From Calliopum simillimum (Eukaryota; Arthropoda; Insecta; Diptera; Lauxaniidae): a stretch of 64,000 bases of DNA. Positions 12,405 to 24,513 of the stretch are shown one piece after another. The translations under genes were made by a program, and so were the position numbers. How positions within the stretch are numbered: position 1 is the stretch's first letter; every line of letters starts with the position of its first letter. Where the stretch lies: contig OX638370.1 in assembly GCA_951812925.1 (NCBI GenBank), positions 107,150,897 to 107,214,896 of the forward strand, read 5' to 3'. Under the pieces are notes generated by a model. It did not search any database and had not been told where the DNA came from. It saw nothing but the letters and a program-made list of their open reading frames with translations.

Positions 12405-12736
12405 GGCCCCGGATAGACGGCAGGTCTAATGAACATTACAGACGCAGTAATGTGAAACTTATTATTGCATGATTTTAGGCATTTTTTTTAAATAAATATT
12501 TCACATAAAAAAATTTCCCAATGCAGGGTCCAAAAAATTTTAATTAGCTATTCTGATGCTTAACTCACTATTTATCTTGTTTTTGATGTTTTAGAATTTT
12601 TTGGCCCCTGAATTGGGAAATTTTCTTTTAGTCAATCTCTATGAAATATGTATTTAAAAAATGCCTAAAATTATGCTATAAAAAACCTCGCATTATTACC
12701 TTATAATCTAGATTAAGCTATCGTCTGTCTGGGGCA
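12405..12736. mobile_element. PIF/Harbinger-type MITE, copy 3 (complete)
   Basis: 332 bp, with ends GGCCCCGGATAGACGG and the complement of TGCCCCAGACAGACGA. It is flanked by TAA at 12402-12404 and 12737-12739, the 3-bp TWA duplication of PIF/Harbinger elements. The whole element folds back on itself and has no coding capacity. Confidence 0.85.
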
Positions 12737-12739
12737 TAA

Positions 12740-13797
12740 GTCAGATTTTCCTAGTTTTGAGTTATTTAGCATTTTTGGTCTAAAATATTAAACTGACAAG
12801 ACCTATTGAGCCATATCTCTGCTCAAGAGTTGTTATTTTTATAATTAACAAATAAGCAAAACAACAATTTCCATGCAAAAGAATTAAAACTGATTGTTTA
12901 AAATTCAAATAAATATCTCAAAACTTAAAAAACTGACTTAGTGTTTTTCAATTGAATAAGGACGATATTTTGTTATTAATTTAAAAGTTATGTGCAAATA
13001 AAAAAAGCTCTACGATATAAAGCATTTGCCCTTTTTATTTGAAAAGTTACTAAGCTACGTCTAGCTATGTCTTCTAAATGTAAAAAAAAAAATTAAAAAT
13101 GAGAATCTACTCTTTCAATTTCAGTCAAAAAATGTTTGACATATTTGCGCCAATTCTAAATCTCGTAAATTTTCAGAAGAACGTCATGTGATTTTAGTTA
13201 ATTTTCCATGGGTGGTAGACGTGCCCCTTGACGTGCCACGCCCATCGTTGGCATTCTTCCTAACCTATCAATAAGAGCAATTAATCACACAAAAAAAAAG
13301 GTAGCTGCAAGCCACCCATTTCGAACGTTTATCGGAAATTATGTTTAACAAAAAAAAACTTAAGACCTAAAACTATGCAATCAATCTTTTTATTATACTA
13401 GAGTTTTTTACAATAACGATTTAAATTATTTTATTACAAGATATTTTATTTTGTTAAAAGTATTCGGCAAATAAATTTTTTTGATTTTGGAAGATTTTGA
13501 TTAAAAAAAGTTTATTGCATAGTTTTAGGTATTGTATAAAGTTTAATTTGAGTATTCCGTTTTTTTGCACTGAAGTTCTAGATACGCTATAGCATGCTCA
13601 GTTTTAGCAATTTGAGAATATTTTGCAGAGATGAATTTCATGATATTTTACGGAGTTTAATTTTATGATGTGCCCTTGTCACCTTAGGGTGGAAGAAACT
13701 GAGATAATGTGTACAACTAGTCGAAAAAAATCTTAGATAACTGACTACTATGAATGAATAACATTTTAAACGATATATTATACTTGGCTTCCTTATG
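12740..13797. other. AT-rich stretch without a gene
   Basis: No coding or repeat homology recognised. At 13502-13535 a short GTTTATTGCATAGTTTTAGG segment resembles part of the MITE arm but is too short to call. Confidence 0.5.
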
Positions 13798-13799
13798 TA

Positions 13800-14494
13800 C
13801 GTGGGCTGCTCGATATATTTCTGGCCTAGGCAACACTAATGTCAATAGCTAAAATCTGGCAACGCCATAATAAAGTTTGACACTTTTTAACATAAACGTA
13901 CTCACAACGTTTTGATGTGCAAGTGCTATTTGTTTTGTTTACAGTGAGTTAAGAAAATCAATTTTTCCATTGAAAATTTAAGCAATTGATAAATTATGGG
14001 GTTTCCAACGAGAACAAACTTTTTTTACAACTAAGTGTTCATGCAAAATCGAATGTATTGGAGTGGAACTAATGCCCAAGGATGCCTCTATCTCACGGTA
14101 TGTCACATGACGATCTTGTATTATCAGTTCACGCACGGCATTAATGTTCTCTGGCACAACGGCCGTTTTTGGACGACCTTCACGGAATTCTTCTTTGAGC
14201 GAGCGTCGGCCACGATTGAATTCATTAAACCAGTTTTTCACAGTGCTATAGGATGGTGCTTTATCGCCATACAAAGATTTAAGTTCATCGATGCACTCTT
14301 GTAGTGATAATCCACATCGAAAGTTGTGAAAAATTATCGCACGAAAATGTTCACGAGTAACAAATGATGGTCGTACGTCAAAACGTTCTGAGTACGTTTA
14401 TGCTAAAAAATATCAAACTTTCCAATAGAAATGCCAGATTGCCTCTGGCAACACTTAGTGTTGCCTTTGCCAGAAATATATCGAGCAGCCTACG
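13800..14494 (-). mobile_element. mariner element with internal deletion, 695 bp
   Basis: The inverted ends share GGCTGCTCGATATATTTCTG and then GGCAACACTAA, with one early mismatch and a few in between. The flanking TA lies at 13798-13799 and 14495-14496. About half the normal length is missing, and the loss removes the catalytic region of the transposase. Confidence 0.9.
13978..14379 (-). pseudogene. mariner transposase, DNA-binding half only
   Basis: Reading from 14379 downward the frame is open through VRPSFVTREHF, QECIDELKSLYGDKAPSYST, NWFNEFNRGRRSLKEEFREG, VPENINAVRELI, VTYREIEASLGIS and HSILHEHL. These are the two helix-turn-helix modules of a mariner transposase. It ends KPHNLSIA, just where the linker to the catalytic domain should begin, so all three catalytic aspartates are lost. 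I see no clear start codon: the frame is open to a TAA at 14398-14400 but lacks an ATG before MYGDKAP. The sequence resembles the rosa/DD41D type of mariner, but with no catalytic domain this cannot be confirmed. It could at most encode a DNA-binding fragment. Confidence 0.85.
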
Positions 14495-14496
14495 TA

Positions 14497-17400
14497 ATAC
14501 TTAACAGTTGTGCCAGGAGAAGCAATCCATCTAGACGAGAGTAGTTTTTTAGCGGGTTTGAGTCTCGCACGCAAGCTTTAGACGCTTTACTCCTCGTTAA
14601 AAAAAAAAAAACTAAACTTGGTTATCGGACATCAAATGGCGAAACTATAGCAAAATATTCAGACATCAGGGGTCAAAAAAATTTTTTTTTTGTTTTCGTT
14701 AAAAATCATTTCAGATAATCTTTCAAAATGTGCGGTTTGCAGCGAACTTTTTTGTGTTATACTAGTTAAGAAGCACTCCTTCTATTTTTTACAAAACCAA
14801 TCGTTTGCTATAATATTAACAGTTTTGTTAGACAGGTTTTTAGTTCGGTAACTCATTTATGCATTTTTGTACATCATTAAATATTTTATTTTATTTTTTT
14901 TTTTTTAACTAAAAATTTTTAATGTTTTTTCTTTATTTTTAAGTTATTCTTCGCACACTCAAGCATCATATTGATTGTATGAATTATAATTCTTGGACTA
15001 TCTCTATATTGCTTTCGTAAATGATTTCATATTTTCATATAATAATTTCAACCCTGAGGGAGACTTCTTTGGCATCAATATAAAAAGAGTTATGAACTAT
15101 CAGTAAAATGGTTTAAAATTGCTTTTGTCACTGCTTGCTTTATCACTATTTGAACATGGATATTTGACAAAACTTTGCAATAATACTTTTGCACTAGCAA
15201 ATTTAGTAGAAATGCATTGATTCTTGGAAAAAGTCATATGAAAATAGAAATTCAAAACTGCTGCGTAGAACGAATTTATTGTCATTGTGTCAACTTTTTT
15301 CTTCTTCTATTTTTTTTTTTTTGCAGTGATATAAAATTTGCAAATTTCAATGGAATTCTTATCAAAAAATCAAAATTAGAAAAACGATTATTTTTCCAGG
15401 AAAAGAAATATTCAAATTAAATGACAACTCAATAAAACGAATTGAATTGATACCAAATTGTCACAATATTTAAAATGCAATTATTCCAAATTGCAGCGGA
15501 AAAAAATATTGCAAGTAAAACTTTAAAAATAAATACCAAAATATATAGAGCAAAAAATTTGCAACGATAAATTTTGCATTTAATTTGCATTTTTATTGAA
15601 TATTATTGGGTGGTGAGGCGGAATTGTCATTCACTTTTTTTTTCCGACAAGAAGAAAAACTAAATGTGCTGCAAAATGTTGTAGCAACATCTTTTAATGT
15701 ATGCATGTAGCACGCGTAAATAGTCAAGAGCTACTATAAAAGATGAAACAGTAACGATGAACATTTCTTCTAAAACTGGTGATATTACTGCCATGTTATT
15801 CCACAATATCTATATGTAATAGCAAAATCAAATTCTATATATTATAAATGGTCCACCCTGTATATCTGTCTTTTCACGCATCTTGTCTTTAAAAACTTAA
15901 TAAATACTCAATATGGTCAAAAAGCACAACTATTCATGTATCAACTTAATATGCTGCTTTTGTTGAATACCAACGCTTAAAAGTATGCAAAGGATTTTTC
16001 TTTTTTTGCATTGCAACAAAGTTTTCACATTACTTTCTATCTTTTAGCAAAGAAACTTTTTCTTTTACTTTTTATGCTTTACTTTCTGTGCTTCTTTTTT
16101 TTTTTGTTGTTGCTGCTTCTCTTTAATGTTGTTGCCTTTGTTGTTGCCTTTGTTGTTGTTCTCTTTTTTTGTAAAAGTTCAATGCAACTTTTGCCATTGC
16201 GGTGCAAATGTTAAATGAAAATCTGCATATGCTGCATGGAGTAAAAGTTGCAAGCAACTCAATTTGCTAAAGTTTTCTGAACTTTAGTGTTTTATCATAT
16301 CCTGCTGTTTACTTTAAAATTTGCAATATATATTTTTGTTGCAATTTTTTTTACTACAATATTGTTAGGTGTAAATTGCAGTGCAAAAACAAATTACAAA
16401 TTTTATGCCAGCGTTTATTATGAAATGTAATAAAATACAATATTCAGTACTAATGAAATATTTAATTATTTACATGGAAAATTTGTCCTCTTTAGAATGT
16501 TGCATATTTTATAGAGTTTGTTCTTGTCGTTCTTTAAATAAGCAGCATTTTCATGCTCATGTCATACATATTTTTATCTCATCTACTTCAGTTGTTCATA
16601 CTTATTTTGCTGCTGCATTTCATACTCAGTGTCTCTGTCTGTCTGTCTGTCTGTCTGTCACTACATTTTTGCTGCTCTGTCAAAATATTTGAAATATCTT
16701 TTTGCCGTTGACATGCCAAGAGCAGCGGAAGGATATTTAAATGCTGTTGCTGTAAAAATACTTTATTTTTAAAGACTTTACAAGCATTTTTCCAAGTACA
16801 TAACAAGGACATAATATTTATTGACGATTTTTGTTATTCTTAGTATTTTGTTGAAAACTTTCCGCAAACAGATAACATTTTTGTCAATTTTTTCTTTAAT
16901 GTCACATTGAATTCACAAGTTTCGAATAAAAATTCTTTTGAAAATTTATCCTTTTACAACTTAAATGATCCTAATCAAGAGTGCCAAAGGTCATAAGGCA
17001 CAATAAAAATCAGTACATTGCTAGCTGGTTTTGTATTAAGTTTAAATTTTTTTAACAAAACTTTGTAGTTGTGTCAAAAAATTACACCTTTTTCTTTTCA
17101 AAAAACTTTATGCCGTTGACAAACTAAGTTTGCAAAGAATTTTTTTTTTTTTCAAATTTTTTCCATCCACAGTGCGTCATAAAGGCAATCTAGATGAACA
17201 AAAAGGAATAATGTTTTAACGTGGTTTTAAGTGTAACTTTAACTGATTCATTCATTGGTACAAAAAAATGCACATTAAGAAGATTTGATAACACAAATGA
17301 TTACAAAATTTTTAAACAGTAGGTGCCACTATTCATTTTCTATGTTAAATCAGTTGCTGATTTCGAGAATCAAATAATTTTTTCTCCTTTACGTCGTTTT

Positions 17401-17617
17401 AGAGTAATTGGTCATTTTCGGTTTTTGAACCAAAAAAAAAAAGATGGTTCCACTTAATTACAAATATCTCAAGATCCAATATTAATGTTTAAAGGTACTA
17501 TATGTCAAATAAAAGGAAATTAAATTACCTATTTAAGGCATTCACAACACTTTTTGGTTAGTTTGTTAGTTTCGGCGAAATAAATTAGTTTATAAAAAAC
17601 AATTATTTTTTTTTGAA
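14497..17617. other. AT-rich stretch without a gene
   Basis: Contains T runs (about 14884-14906, 15310-15324), a GTCT microsatellite and short low-complexity open frames such as the Phe/Leu-rich one at 16011-16214. A GTCCACCCTGTA at about 15850-15861 resembles a lone Tc1-type end, but no partner was found. Confidence 0.5.
16626..16658. repeat. GTCT tetranucleotide microsatellite
   Basis: Seven consecutive units of TGTC/GTCT type. Confidence 0.85.
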
Positions 17618-18090
17618 AAAACTGGGTGGCTGGCTGTGCGTGGAAATACATTTTTTGGAAAAGCTGAGCAAGATAATTCAATGAAATTTGGTACACTACC
17701 TCTTTCGTCAAAGATAGTTCGTGGGATCGAAAATGAGCAAAATCGGTCAGTGGATACGCCTATCGCCCATACAAAAAATGTATTAAAAATGCGACTTTAA
17801 GAGTATTTTTCACGACAATGCAACCGAAATACACAAAAATACTAGGAGCAGTAAGCGCAAGTTCTATAAAAAAACTGGGCGAATTCGGACAAGAGGGCGT
17901 GGTACCTCCCAAATAAGCAAAAGCTAGAAAATGCTATACTGAAAGCGTTTTTTGAGATAATCGAACTAAATTGTACTTAGACACTAAGGACTAAACTAAA
18001 AATGCAAGCTCTGAACAATAACTGAGTAAACTCAGACAAGAGAGCGTGGCACCATATAAGCAAAAAACACTACAGTATAGGGTATTTAAT
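17618..18090. repeat. ~150-bp degenerate tandem repeat, family D copy 1
   Basis: It starts with GGGTGGCTGGCTGTGCGTGG, matches 56090-56640 in order, and contains two units that each carry GGACAAGAGGGCGTGG and ATGCTATACTGAAAGCG-like blocks. It also has ACTAGGAGCAGTAAG, which recurs at about 38318. There is no coding capacity. Confidence 0.7.
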
Positions 18091-21000
18091 GTTTGGCCAG
18101 GCCAAAGGTAACTCCCTTACTAGTTTTTTATTTTATTTGTCATAAATTTGTTTATTATATAGGGTGTATCGCATAAGATTAAGAAGCATTTAGGAGGTGA
18201 TAGAGGAGGTTGGACTAACAGAAAATTGCATCTGAGGGGGGCCTAAAATGTACCTCTGAGAAGTTATAGTGTAAAACTAATTTTCTGCCTTGTTTTAATA
18301 AAAAAAAAATTTAATGGGTCCACTCTAACGTTTTAGAGATTATTTTTTTATAAGAAACTTCTAGCATTTCGCTGCATATCATAACGCGCTTTCTACTGGA
18401 GCCTTGAAGCTAATTGTTCTTGAAAAGTATATTTTTTCGGACCTCAATTAAAAAAGTTGGTATGGCAAATGTAGGTACTATCGAATTAAAGGAAATTTAA
18501 TTTAATTTTCCAAAAACAATTATATTAAGATATGTTAATAGGACTTTTTTCATACTATAATAGGCACCATTTGCCCTGTACTCTGTACCCGAATGATCTT
18601 AAAAAACTTTTGAATTTTGAAAAAAGAAATATCACGTAACTCTTCAAGAGCCCGTTGATGAAAAACAATCCTTCGGCTGACCTCCAAAACATTTTTTTTT
18701 TATTTTGACCCCATAGTTATGCATAGGTACACAAACATTTAAAAAAAATTTTGTCGCTCTGGTTTGCTTTGTCGTCACAATATGCATCAGCTTGAAATTT
18801 GAATAATTCAAAAAAATTATATAATGAGAAAAATCTAAATAGCTTTGGTAGTTGTAAAATTGTCTGGAAGCATTACATTGTGTAATGATATCAAATGGAA
18901 ATCAAAATTTACTCATATTAAGGGACTGCCACCATATGCAAAGGACGAAGAAGCACTTGTTCGGGAGGCAGTAATAAAAAAATAACATCACAATCATATA
19001 AAAGTTCATAGCGCAAACCAAATAGAAGAGGTGATTTTAGCATGTGATGAAAAAAAAAGCCTCCCAAAAGTATGCTAGCAATGTAAGTAAGTGAATTAAT
19101 ACTGTACAGTACTAACCAAAGAAGTATTACAAAAGTAATGATCGAAACCAATAAGAATCATGTATAGCACGAATATACATTCTGCCTAGTTCTTACTGGA
19201 ACCATTGAAAACTGTCTTGCAGAAATTCAGTTTTTCCTCAAAGATTGCAGCCATCTCCAGCAAATGGTATACGTATACACATAAACTCTTTCATGTTGAA
19301 TCGAAGTTTAGTAATAGCTCGATTGCAGTACAGTAAGGTTGAAGTATTGGAAAAAAATATTTTTGAGAGTTAGCGAATTATTGCTTAACAGTTTGAAAGC
19401 ATGTTCAGTTTTTTTGCATTACGATCGCTCTATATGAGAATGATGCATATATTCAAAGAACTGATAGTTATATTTAAACATTCTTTAAAATAATGAGAAT
19501 TTTAATCAGATTGATTAAGTCGAAAACTCAGATTAAATGACCTCGAAGCTCTATTTAATTAATTTTTTCCGCACAAAAACTCAAACAATCATCACTTATA
19601 AATCGCTAGACATTTATAAAGTTTGCCGCTGGGGCTTAAATAACTATTAAATAATTGAGTAAATAAGAAAATAAATTTGTACTTTTGGAAAATTGAGCAT
19701 TTATCAAATGTTTAATTAATTTTCTATTTATCCAGCTGGTACAATTTTCACTGTGTACGTAAATGTTATTTTTTTCTAAGAAAATTAAGTACTTGCAATC
19801 CATAACACGAGTAACAAGGCGGATTTATTTCTACAAAGTACAATAACCGGTTGCGATCAGCTGCTTTACAAGAAAAAGAGAGAAGAGAAACAACTTAAGC
19901 GAATACTCTCTTAAATGAGGTATAAGAAAAGCGCGCACAAGGCAGACGATCGGCTGGTGACAGCAATGAAAGCAAATGTTCCACCGCCGTCTGATTTCAT
20001 ATTTAAAATAATAATGCGATAAAAAATCCTCAGTAGAAGAAAAAGTTAATTATCACAGAAGACACTAAAAACGACACATTAGAACCCAATGGAAACATAA
20101 AAGAAGAAAACACACCATAGCTAAATGACTAATCGATAAAAATCAAACAAAAAAAGAGAGAGTACGGAACAGAATTGATAAAAAAAATAGAGAATAAAGT
20201 AATTAAAATATGACATAATTAATAAAAGTTTTCTTATAAAAACATATGTATTTTACTCACAAATATCCAATTCGTTTGGAAAAACATTCCAAATTTTTTC
20301 TTTTTCGCCTTTATTAACTTCTTTGTATCTTTAGAAATCATTAAGCACTAAAGCACAAAAAACCACAGTCTGTTTTTAAATTAAAAACAAAAACACAAAT
20401 TTGACACGATGCGCAACAACAAGTGTCAGCTGTCAAAAAATAAAACGAAGAAAACACCGCACAGTAAATAAATATAAATAAAAAACGCAAGAAAACAACA
20501 CGCAATTAGCGCACTCCCGGAACGTTTAAAATGTGCCTTCTATCACAAAAAACGCTAAAAACTTGACTGCAAAATGTATAGAAATCTTAGGCCGCATTGC
20601 CAGAACATGAACATTTTACACAGTCAGAGAGAGAGAGAGAAAGAGTTTATATGAGCTAAATGGAAACAAAAATAATGAAAGGAAAAATGCAAGATTATAA
20701 TATATAAATAGTAATATATAGAGAGAGAAGAGCGTGGTATGCCTAAAACATTACATTATATATAGATACTGAAGTGAAAGAGCACAAATATTTGAGTACC
20801 CAGCCCAAAGATCAGCTTAAATTGTGACTTTAGGTGAAAGAAACTTAGATTTCACTCTTACACCGACAACCAAAGAGGCAGTCAATCAGTCAACCCAGCT
20901 GCGTAAGGAACTCTCTTTACACAGAAAATAAATTTTTTCAACAGGTAGAAAAGGTGAAAATATTTTAGGGGTGGTTTGCTGTTAACATCATTTTATTTTC

Positions 21001-21138
21001 ATTACATCCGAGGTCGTTAATCTATTGAAGAAATGCAATTTCCATTTTTTATAGCAATATAAAAACCAATTGTTTAAGAAACAAACCCCAATGACACAAT
21101 CTTCAATAAAAACATACAGCTATGCGCTTAGCTAAAGA
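18091..21138. other. AT-rich stretch, with a possible promoter-like patch
   Basis: No protein homology. The sequence from about 18155 (GGGTGTATCGCATAAG) to 18900 has the look of an old repeat, but I found no second copy. GA runs lie at 20626-20642 and 20718-20730. See the separate entry for 20250-20560. Confidence 0.45.
20250..20560 (-). promoter_or_regulatory. possible minus-strand non-coding exon or promoter patch
   Basis: Read on the minus strand, GCGCTAATTGCGTG is followed by a TGACAGCTGACAC palindrome and a short reading frame (MISKDTKKLIKAKKKKFG...). Next comes TTTGTGAGTAAAA, a good match to a splice donor. GA-rich tracts lie upstream on that strand at 20620-20730, as is common near fly promoters. 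This is only composition and a splice-site match; no homology supports a gene. Confidence 0.2.
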
Positions 21139-21713
21139 TCAATTCTGAAAAAACCTTAATAAATGGTGCGATCTACATCGGTAACAAGCGGTAGCAGCCC
21201 CCTCAGAGTTCCAGATTATATGTACATTTGAAAGCGTACAAGAATTTACATATCTGTTCCGATCAAAAATTCTGTCAAGAGACCAAAAGCTGAGAATGTA
21301 TGGGATACTGGGGCGACATACACTCCCATGCAGCTGTAAGCTTTGGACACTGAAATCGAGTGACATTAACCATATTGTGTGCTTTGAAAGAAAGATACTG
21401 TGGGAAATTTTTGGCCTAGAAAGACTATCCGATGATAAAAACCGCACCCAATAACACGAAGGACTAGAACTACGCGTTGAAAATCGAAGTGTTATAAGGC
21501 ACATAAAAGCACAGAGGCTTAGATGGCTGGGCCATATGATAAGAATGCTCAGAAAGAGAATTAGCCACCAAGGTTTTGACTGACAAGAAGAAGATGACCG
21601 AGAAAACGCTGGCTAAATGATGTTCAAGAAGACCTTAGAAAAATAAGAGGGAGCTGGCAGCAAATTGTTGTAGAAGCAATGGTCCACCAAGGACTGTCTA
21701 ATTCTAATGGATA
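21139..21713 (+). pseudogene. non-LTR retrotransposon (LINE), C-terminal ORF2 relic
   Basis: The plus strand shows, in changing frames, blocks typical of the region after the reverse-transcriptase domain in LINE ORF2: KINSEKT, VQEFTYL, KLWTLKS, then AQRLRWLGHMIRM at about 21509. The tail is PRKRWLNDVQEDLRKIRGSW, finishing QQIVVEAMVHQGL at a TAG near 21713. At least two frameshifts and stops (for example a TGA inside the RRR-PRKRW block) show it is dead. The reverse transcriptase itself and the endonuclease are absent, as in a 5'-truncated insertion. I cannot name the clade with confidence. Confidence 0.8.
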
Positions 21714-22089
21714 GAAAAAAAGGAAGAAACAATATAGAATCGCTATTATATTTCTACATGATTTTTGACTGGTTTTGCAGAAAACAATGTTTATAAGTTG
21801 CTTCGCAAAACCTGAGTTTTTGCCATGCTTTGGCACAAAAAGGTTACATCAAAATCGATTTTCGAAGGCTTTCGGTGAGCTTAACTTTACCAAGTTTAAA
21901 TAGTAGATCTTGAATTTGCAGCTGACTACTCAAATTAAAGATTAATTTACAACGATTTTTCAAAAATTATCATAGATTAAGATCTTAAAACAAAAACTGC
22001 ATACGTGGTTTTGGTCAAAACCCCCGAAAAGATGGCCCGCCCGGGGTTTCAATGAAGGTCTAAACGACAAAAATCATTGTTTTTTCGCA
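21714..22089. other. short stretch without a gene
   Basis: AT-rich; nothing recognised apart from a GC-rich GGCCCGCCCGGGG at about 22034. Confidence 0.45.
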
Positions 22090-22665
22090 GTTTTTTTATT
22101 TTATCTCAAAAACCGCGAAACTATTGGTAGTAATTCCTCCTAAATCTTTGAAAGAGATGATTTTCCTACATTTTTTGTTTTTTTCTCATTGCTCTACAGT
22201 GAAGTTTGCCCTATGGAAGTCCCGGAAGAAGTTAAAATTTTTTGATTCAAAAAACGGTTTTTTTCCTATAACTCAAGATACAAGAGACACACAAAAACTT
22301 TAGAGCTCAACAAATGTAGGAAATCTGCTTTCCTATAGTTTTGCTTTGAAATCTTGATTCCAAAAGTAAACTTTTCCGCTATAGGCCGAAATTTGTTAAA
22401 AATAATTATGTATCATGAAAAAGCGACCTTTTATTGTTTGGTTTTAAAATATACCCAGAAATTTTATTAGAAACTAATGAAAAAACTAAAAGCTTCTAAA
22501 CATGGTCTTTAGAATGGAAATTGGATTGAAATTGCGCGAGATATGATAATTCTTACATACTTGGTATTTTTTGTAAAGTTCTAATTTTGGGTATTTTTGT
22601 TTCACAGTGTGTTTTTCATCCACAACTTAAGATTTTTTTATGATTATTACTTTACGTTAAAGGAC
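22090..22665 (+). repeat. interspersed repeat, family E copy 1
   Basis: It aligns with the complement of 60160-60715 over its length. Shared blocks are ATTGGTAGTAATTC, ACAAGAGACACACA, CTATAGTTTTGCTT, TTAGAAACTAA, AAACATGGTC and GGGTATTTTTGTTTCA. There is no coding capacity and no clear ends. Confidence 0.7.
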
Positions 22666-23912
22666 GATAAACAGCGCAACTTTCAGAAACAAGAATATCT
22701 AAATCGGTTTGTAGATTCCTTGCGAATTTCAGCCTGAGAGTTTGGATTTTTTTCCATTTTTGTCAAATACGGCTTTTTTTGAGTATGAGCGACAGTATAC
22801 CCTAAATACCGTAAAAAATGTGTACTATTATATCCAAAAAACAGTAGGAAATATATTTTGCTATATTTTGGTCCTGATAGTCATCTTTCCACAGCTAACA
22901 GTTTGTGCCCTAGAGACCGATTTTTGTGATAAAAAAAATCGAATTTTTAGAAATTTTTATTTCAAAGCGACCTTTCGATGTTTTTGCTTGCAAATTTTCC
23001 CAAAATTAATAATATAATAATAATAAGAAAAAAATTTTTGAGACAAAATTTTCTTATTTTTTTACGTAAAATCCGAATCTGCAATAAAAATTGGGGGTTT
23101 CCGTTTAAAATTTTGATTTTTCCCCCGCCCTACCCCCGTCGGAGGGTGAAAGGGGGTCAAGATTCATATCGTTGAATAGATCTCTGAAAATTATTGGACA
23201 CCTATTTTTTTGTTTTTAAATTTAACATCCAATTTCTGAAATATTTGACTGTTCCGGAATTTTCCTAACGATATGTATGTAATTTACAGAAAATCGGACT
23301 TCAACAAAACATTGCTTTTCACCCTGCAATGCTTTCTAAATAAAATTTAGAATAGCAATAGCTATGAGAATTTTCTATCCACAACAAAAAACAGAATTAA
23401 AATATCTTAAATGGTTCAGCAGAAAACTCAATTTGATAATTTTTTTTAAAAAATAAAAAAAAATTCCAAAAATTCTGAAAAAACTCACACGTATGCATTC
23501 TGTAGACAATTTTCGGCATTTATTGCCTCACACACTTTTTTTGCTTTTGAGTAAAAAATCATTTTTCCGACCTCATTATTGAAAAAAGTAAAAAATCGAT
23601 TTTTGGAACCGAATATTATCTATACCCCAAAAAAAAAAAAATTTCTAAGCTCCAAAATTTTTGTAACAACATTTCTAAAGCAATTTGGGTACCAATTTTC
23701 TAATGAAATAAAAAGTTATGATCGAAAAATATGTTTTATTTAGCCAAAATAGAGCTTCAGTAGAATCAAAAGTGCTACATTGGTTTTTCTCAGAATGAAA
23801 AAAAAAATGATGCAGATTCGTTTTTAAAGGTTTAACTTTTGAGTCAGCTTCGGGATGATTTTATTTTGCTTCATACAAAATCGACCCGGTCTAGTGTACA
23901 TGATTCTATCAT
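22666..23912. other. AT-rich repeat-like stretch without a gene
   Basis: Long A and T runs and short open frames with no homology. A C-rich patch (CCCCCGCCCTACCCCCGTCG) lies at about 23123. It resembles old repeats but I found no second copy here. Confidence 0.45.
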
Positions 23913-23921
23913 ATTTATCAA

Positions 23922-24504
23922 GGTGCCGTGACATAGTCCCCACGGACATAATCCCCATTCACGAAATGGGGATTATGTCCACCAATGATTCGGACATAGT
24001 CCCCATTTTTAAAATGGGGATTATGTCCGCAAGTGTTTCGGACATAATCCCCAGGAAAAAACGGACATAGTCCCCATAACGATATTTTGTTATTGACAAC
24101 AGCCGCAGCTCAGGATTTACAACTCCCAAAAATTCCAATACCGTTTCCGCGGCGGCCTTCAGCCGCTGAACAATCTATAATATATCCAACACCTAGTTTG
24201 CTAGCCACAGTAATTTACCATAAGAGTAGTGGTAAGTGGGCGGCCTGCGGCCGCAGCTCAGGATTTCTAACTCCCAAAAATCCAATACCAGCTTCGCGGC
24301 GTCCTTCGGCCGCGGATCAGTCAATAACATCCAACACTATATAAATTTTTTAAATGGATTATTGTAAAAATTTTGTTCAATCTTAATTGCATTTTTCGGA
24401 CATAACCCCCATGACCAAAATGGGGATTATGACCGAAAAATTTTCGGACATAATCCCCATTTACGAAGTGGGGATTATGTCCGTTGGGACTATGTCTGGT
24501 AACC
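23922..24504. mobile_element. hairpin-ended element with 9-bp target duplication (MULE-like)
   Basis: It is bounded by an exact 9-bp direct repeat, ATTTATCAA, at 23913-23921 and 24505-24513. The ends are GGTGCCGTGACATAGTCCCC and the complement of GGTTACCAGACATAGTCCCA. Each end is about 105-155 bp long and made of repeated GGACATARTCCCC sites, mostly paired as hairpins: 23944-23980, 23991-24029, 24397-24435 and 24445-24483. Single sites lie at 24039-24053 and 24062-24077 and at both termini. The middle is GC-richer and holds two ~92-bp direct repeats. A 9-bp duplication with long ends fits Mutator-like elements, but no transposase is present, so the superfamily is inferred. Confidence 0.8.
24102..24344 (+). 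repeat. two ~92-bp direct repeats inside the hairpin-ended element
   Basis: GCCGCAGCTCAGGATTT begins each copy (about 24102 and 24250), followed by AACTCCCAAAAA, CCAATACC, a CGCGGCG block and CAATA. An 85-codon open frame (24087-24344) runs through both. In the second half of the repeat both copies are read in the same frame, giving RRPSAAEQSI and RRPSAADQSI. Seven of the differences there fall at third codon positions. No known domain. Confidence 0.65.
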
Positions 24505-24513
24505 ATTTATCAA

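Noticed and set aside
15606..15862. Tc1-like element suggested by CCACCCTGTA at the right
   Set aside because: No matching left end and no transposase similarity were found.
16011..16214. Phe/Leu-rich frame resembling a membrane peptide
   Set aside because: It is encoded by T-rich and GTTGTT repeats; hydrophobicity follows from composition.
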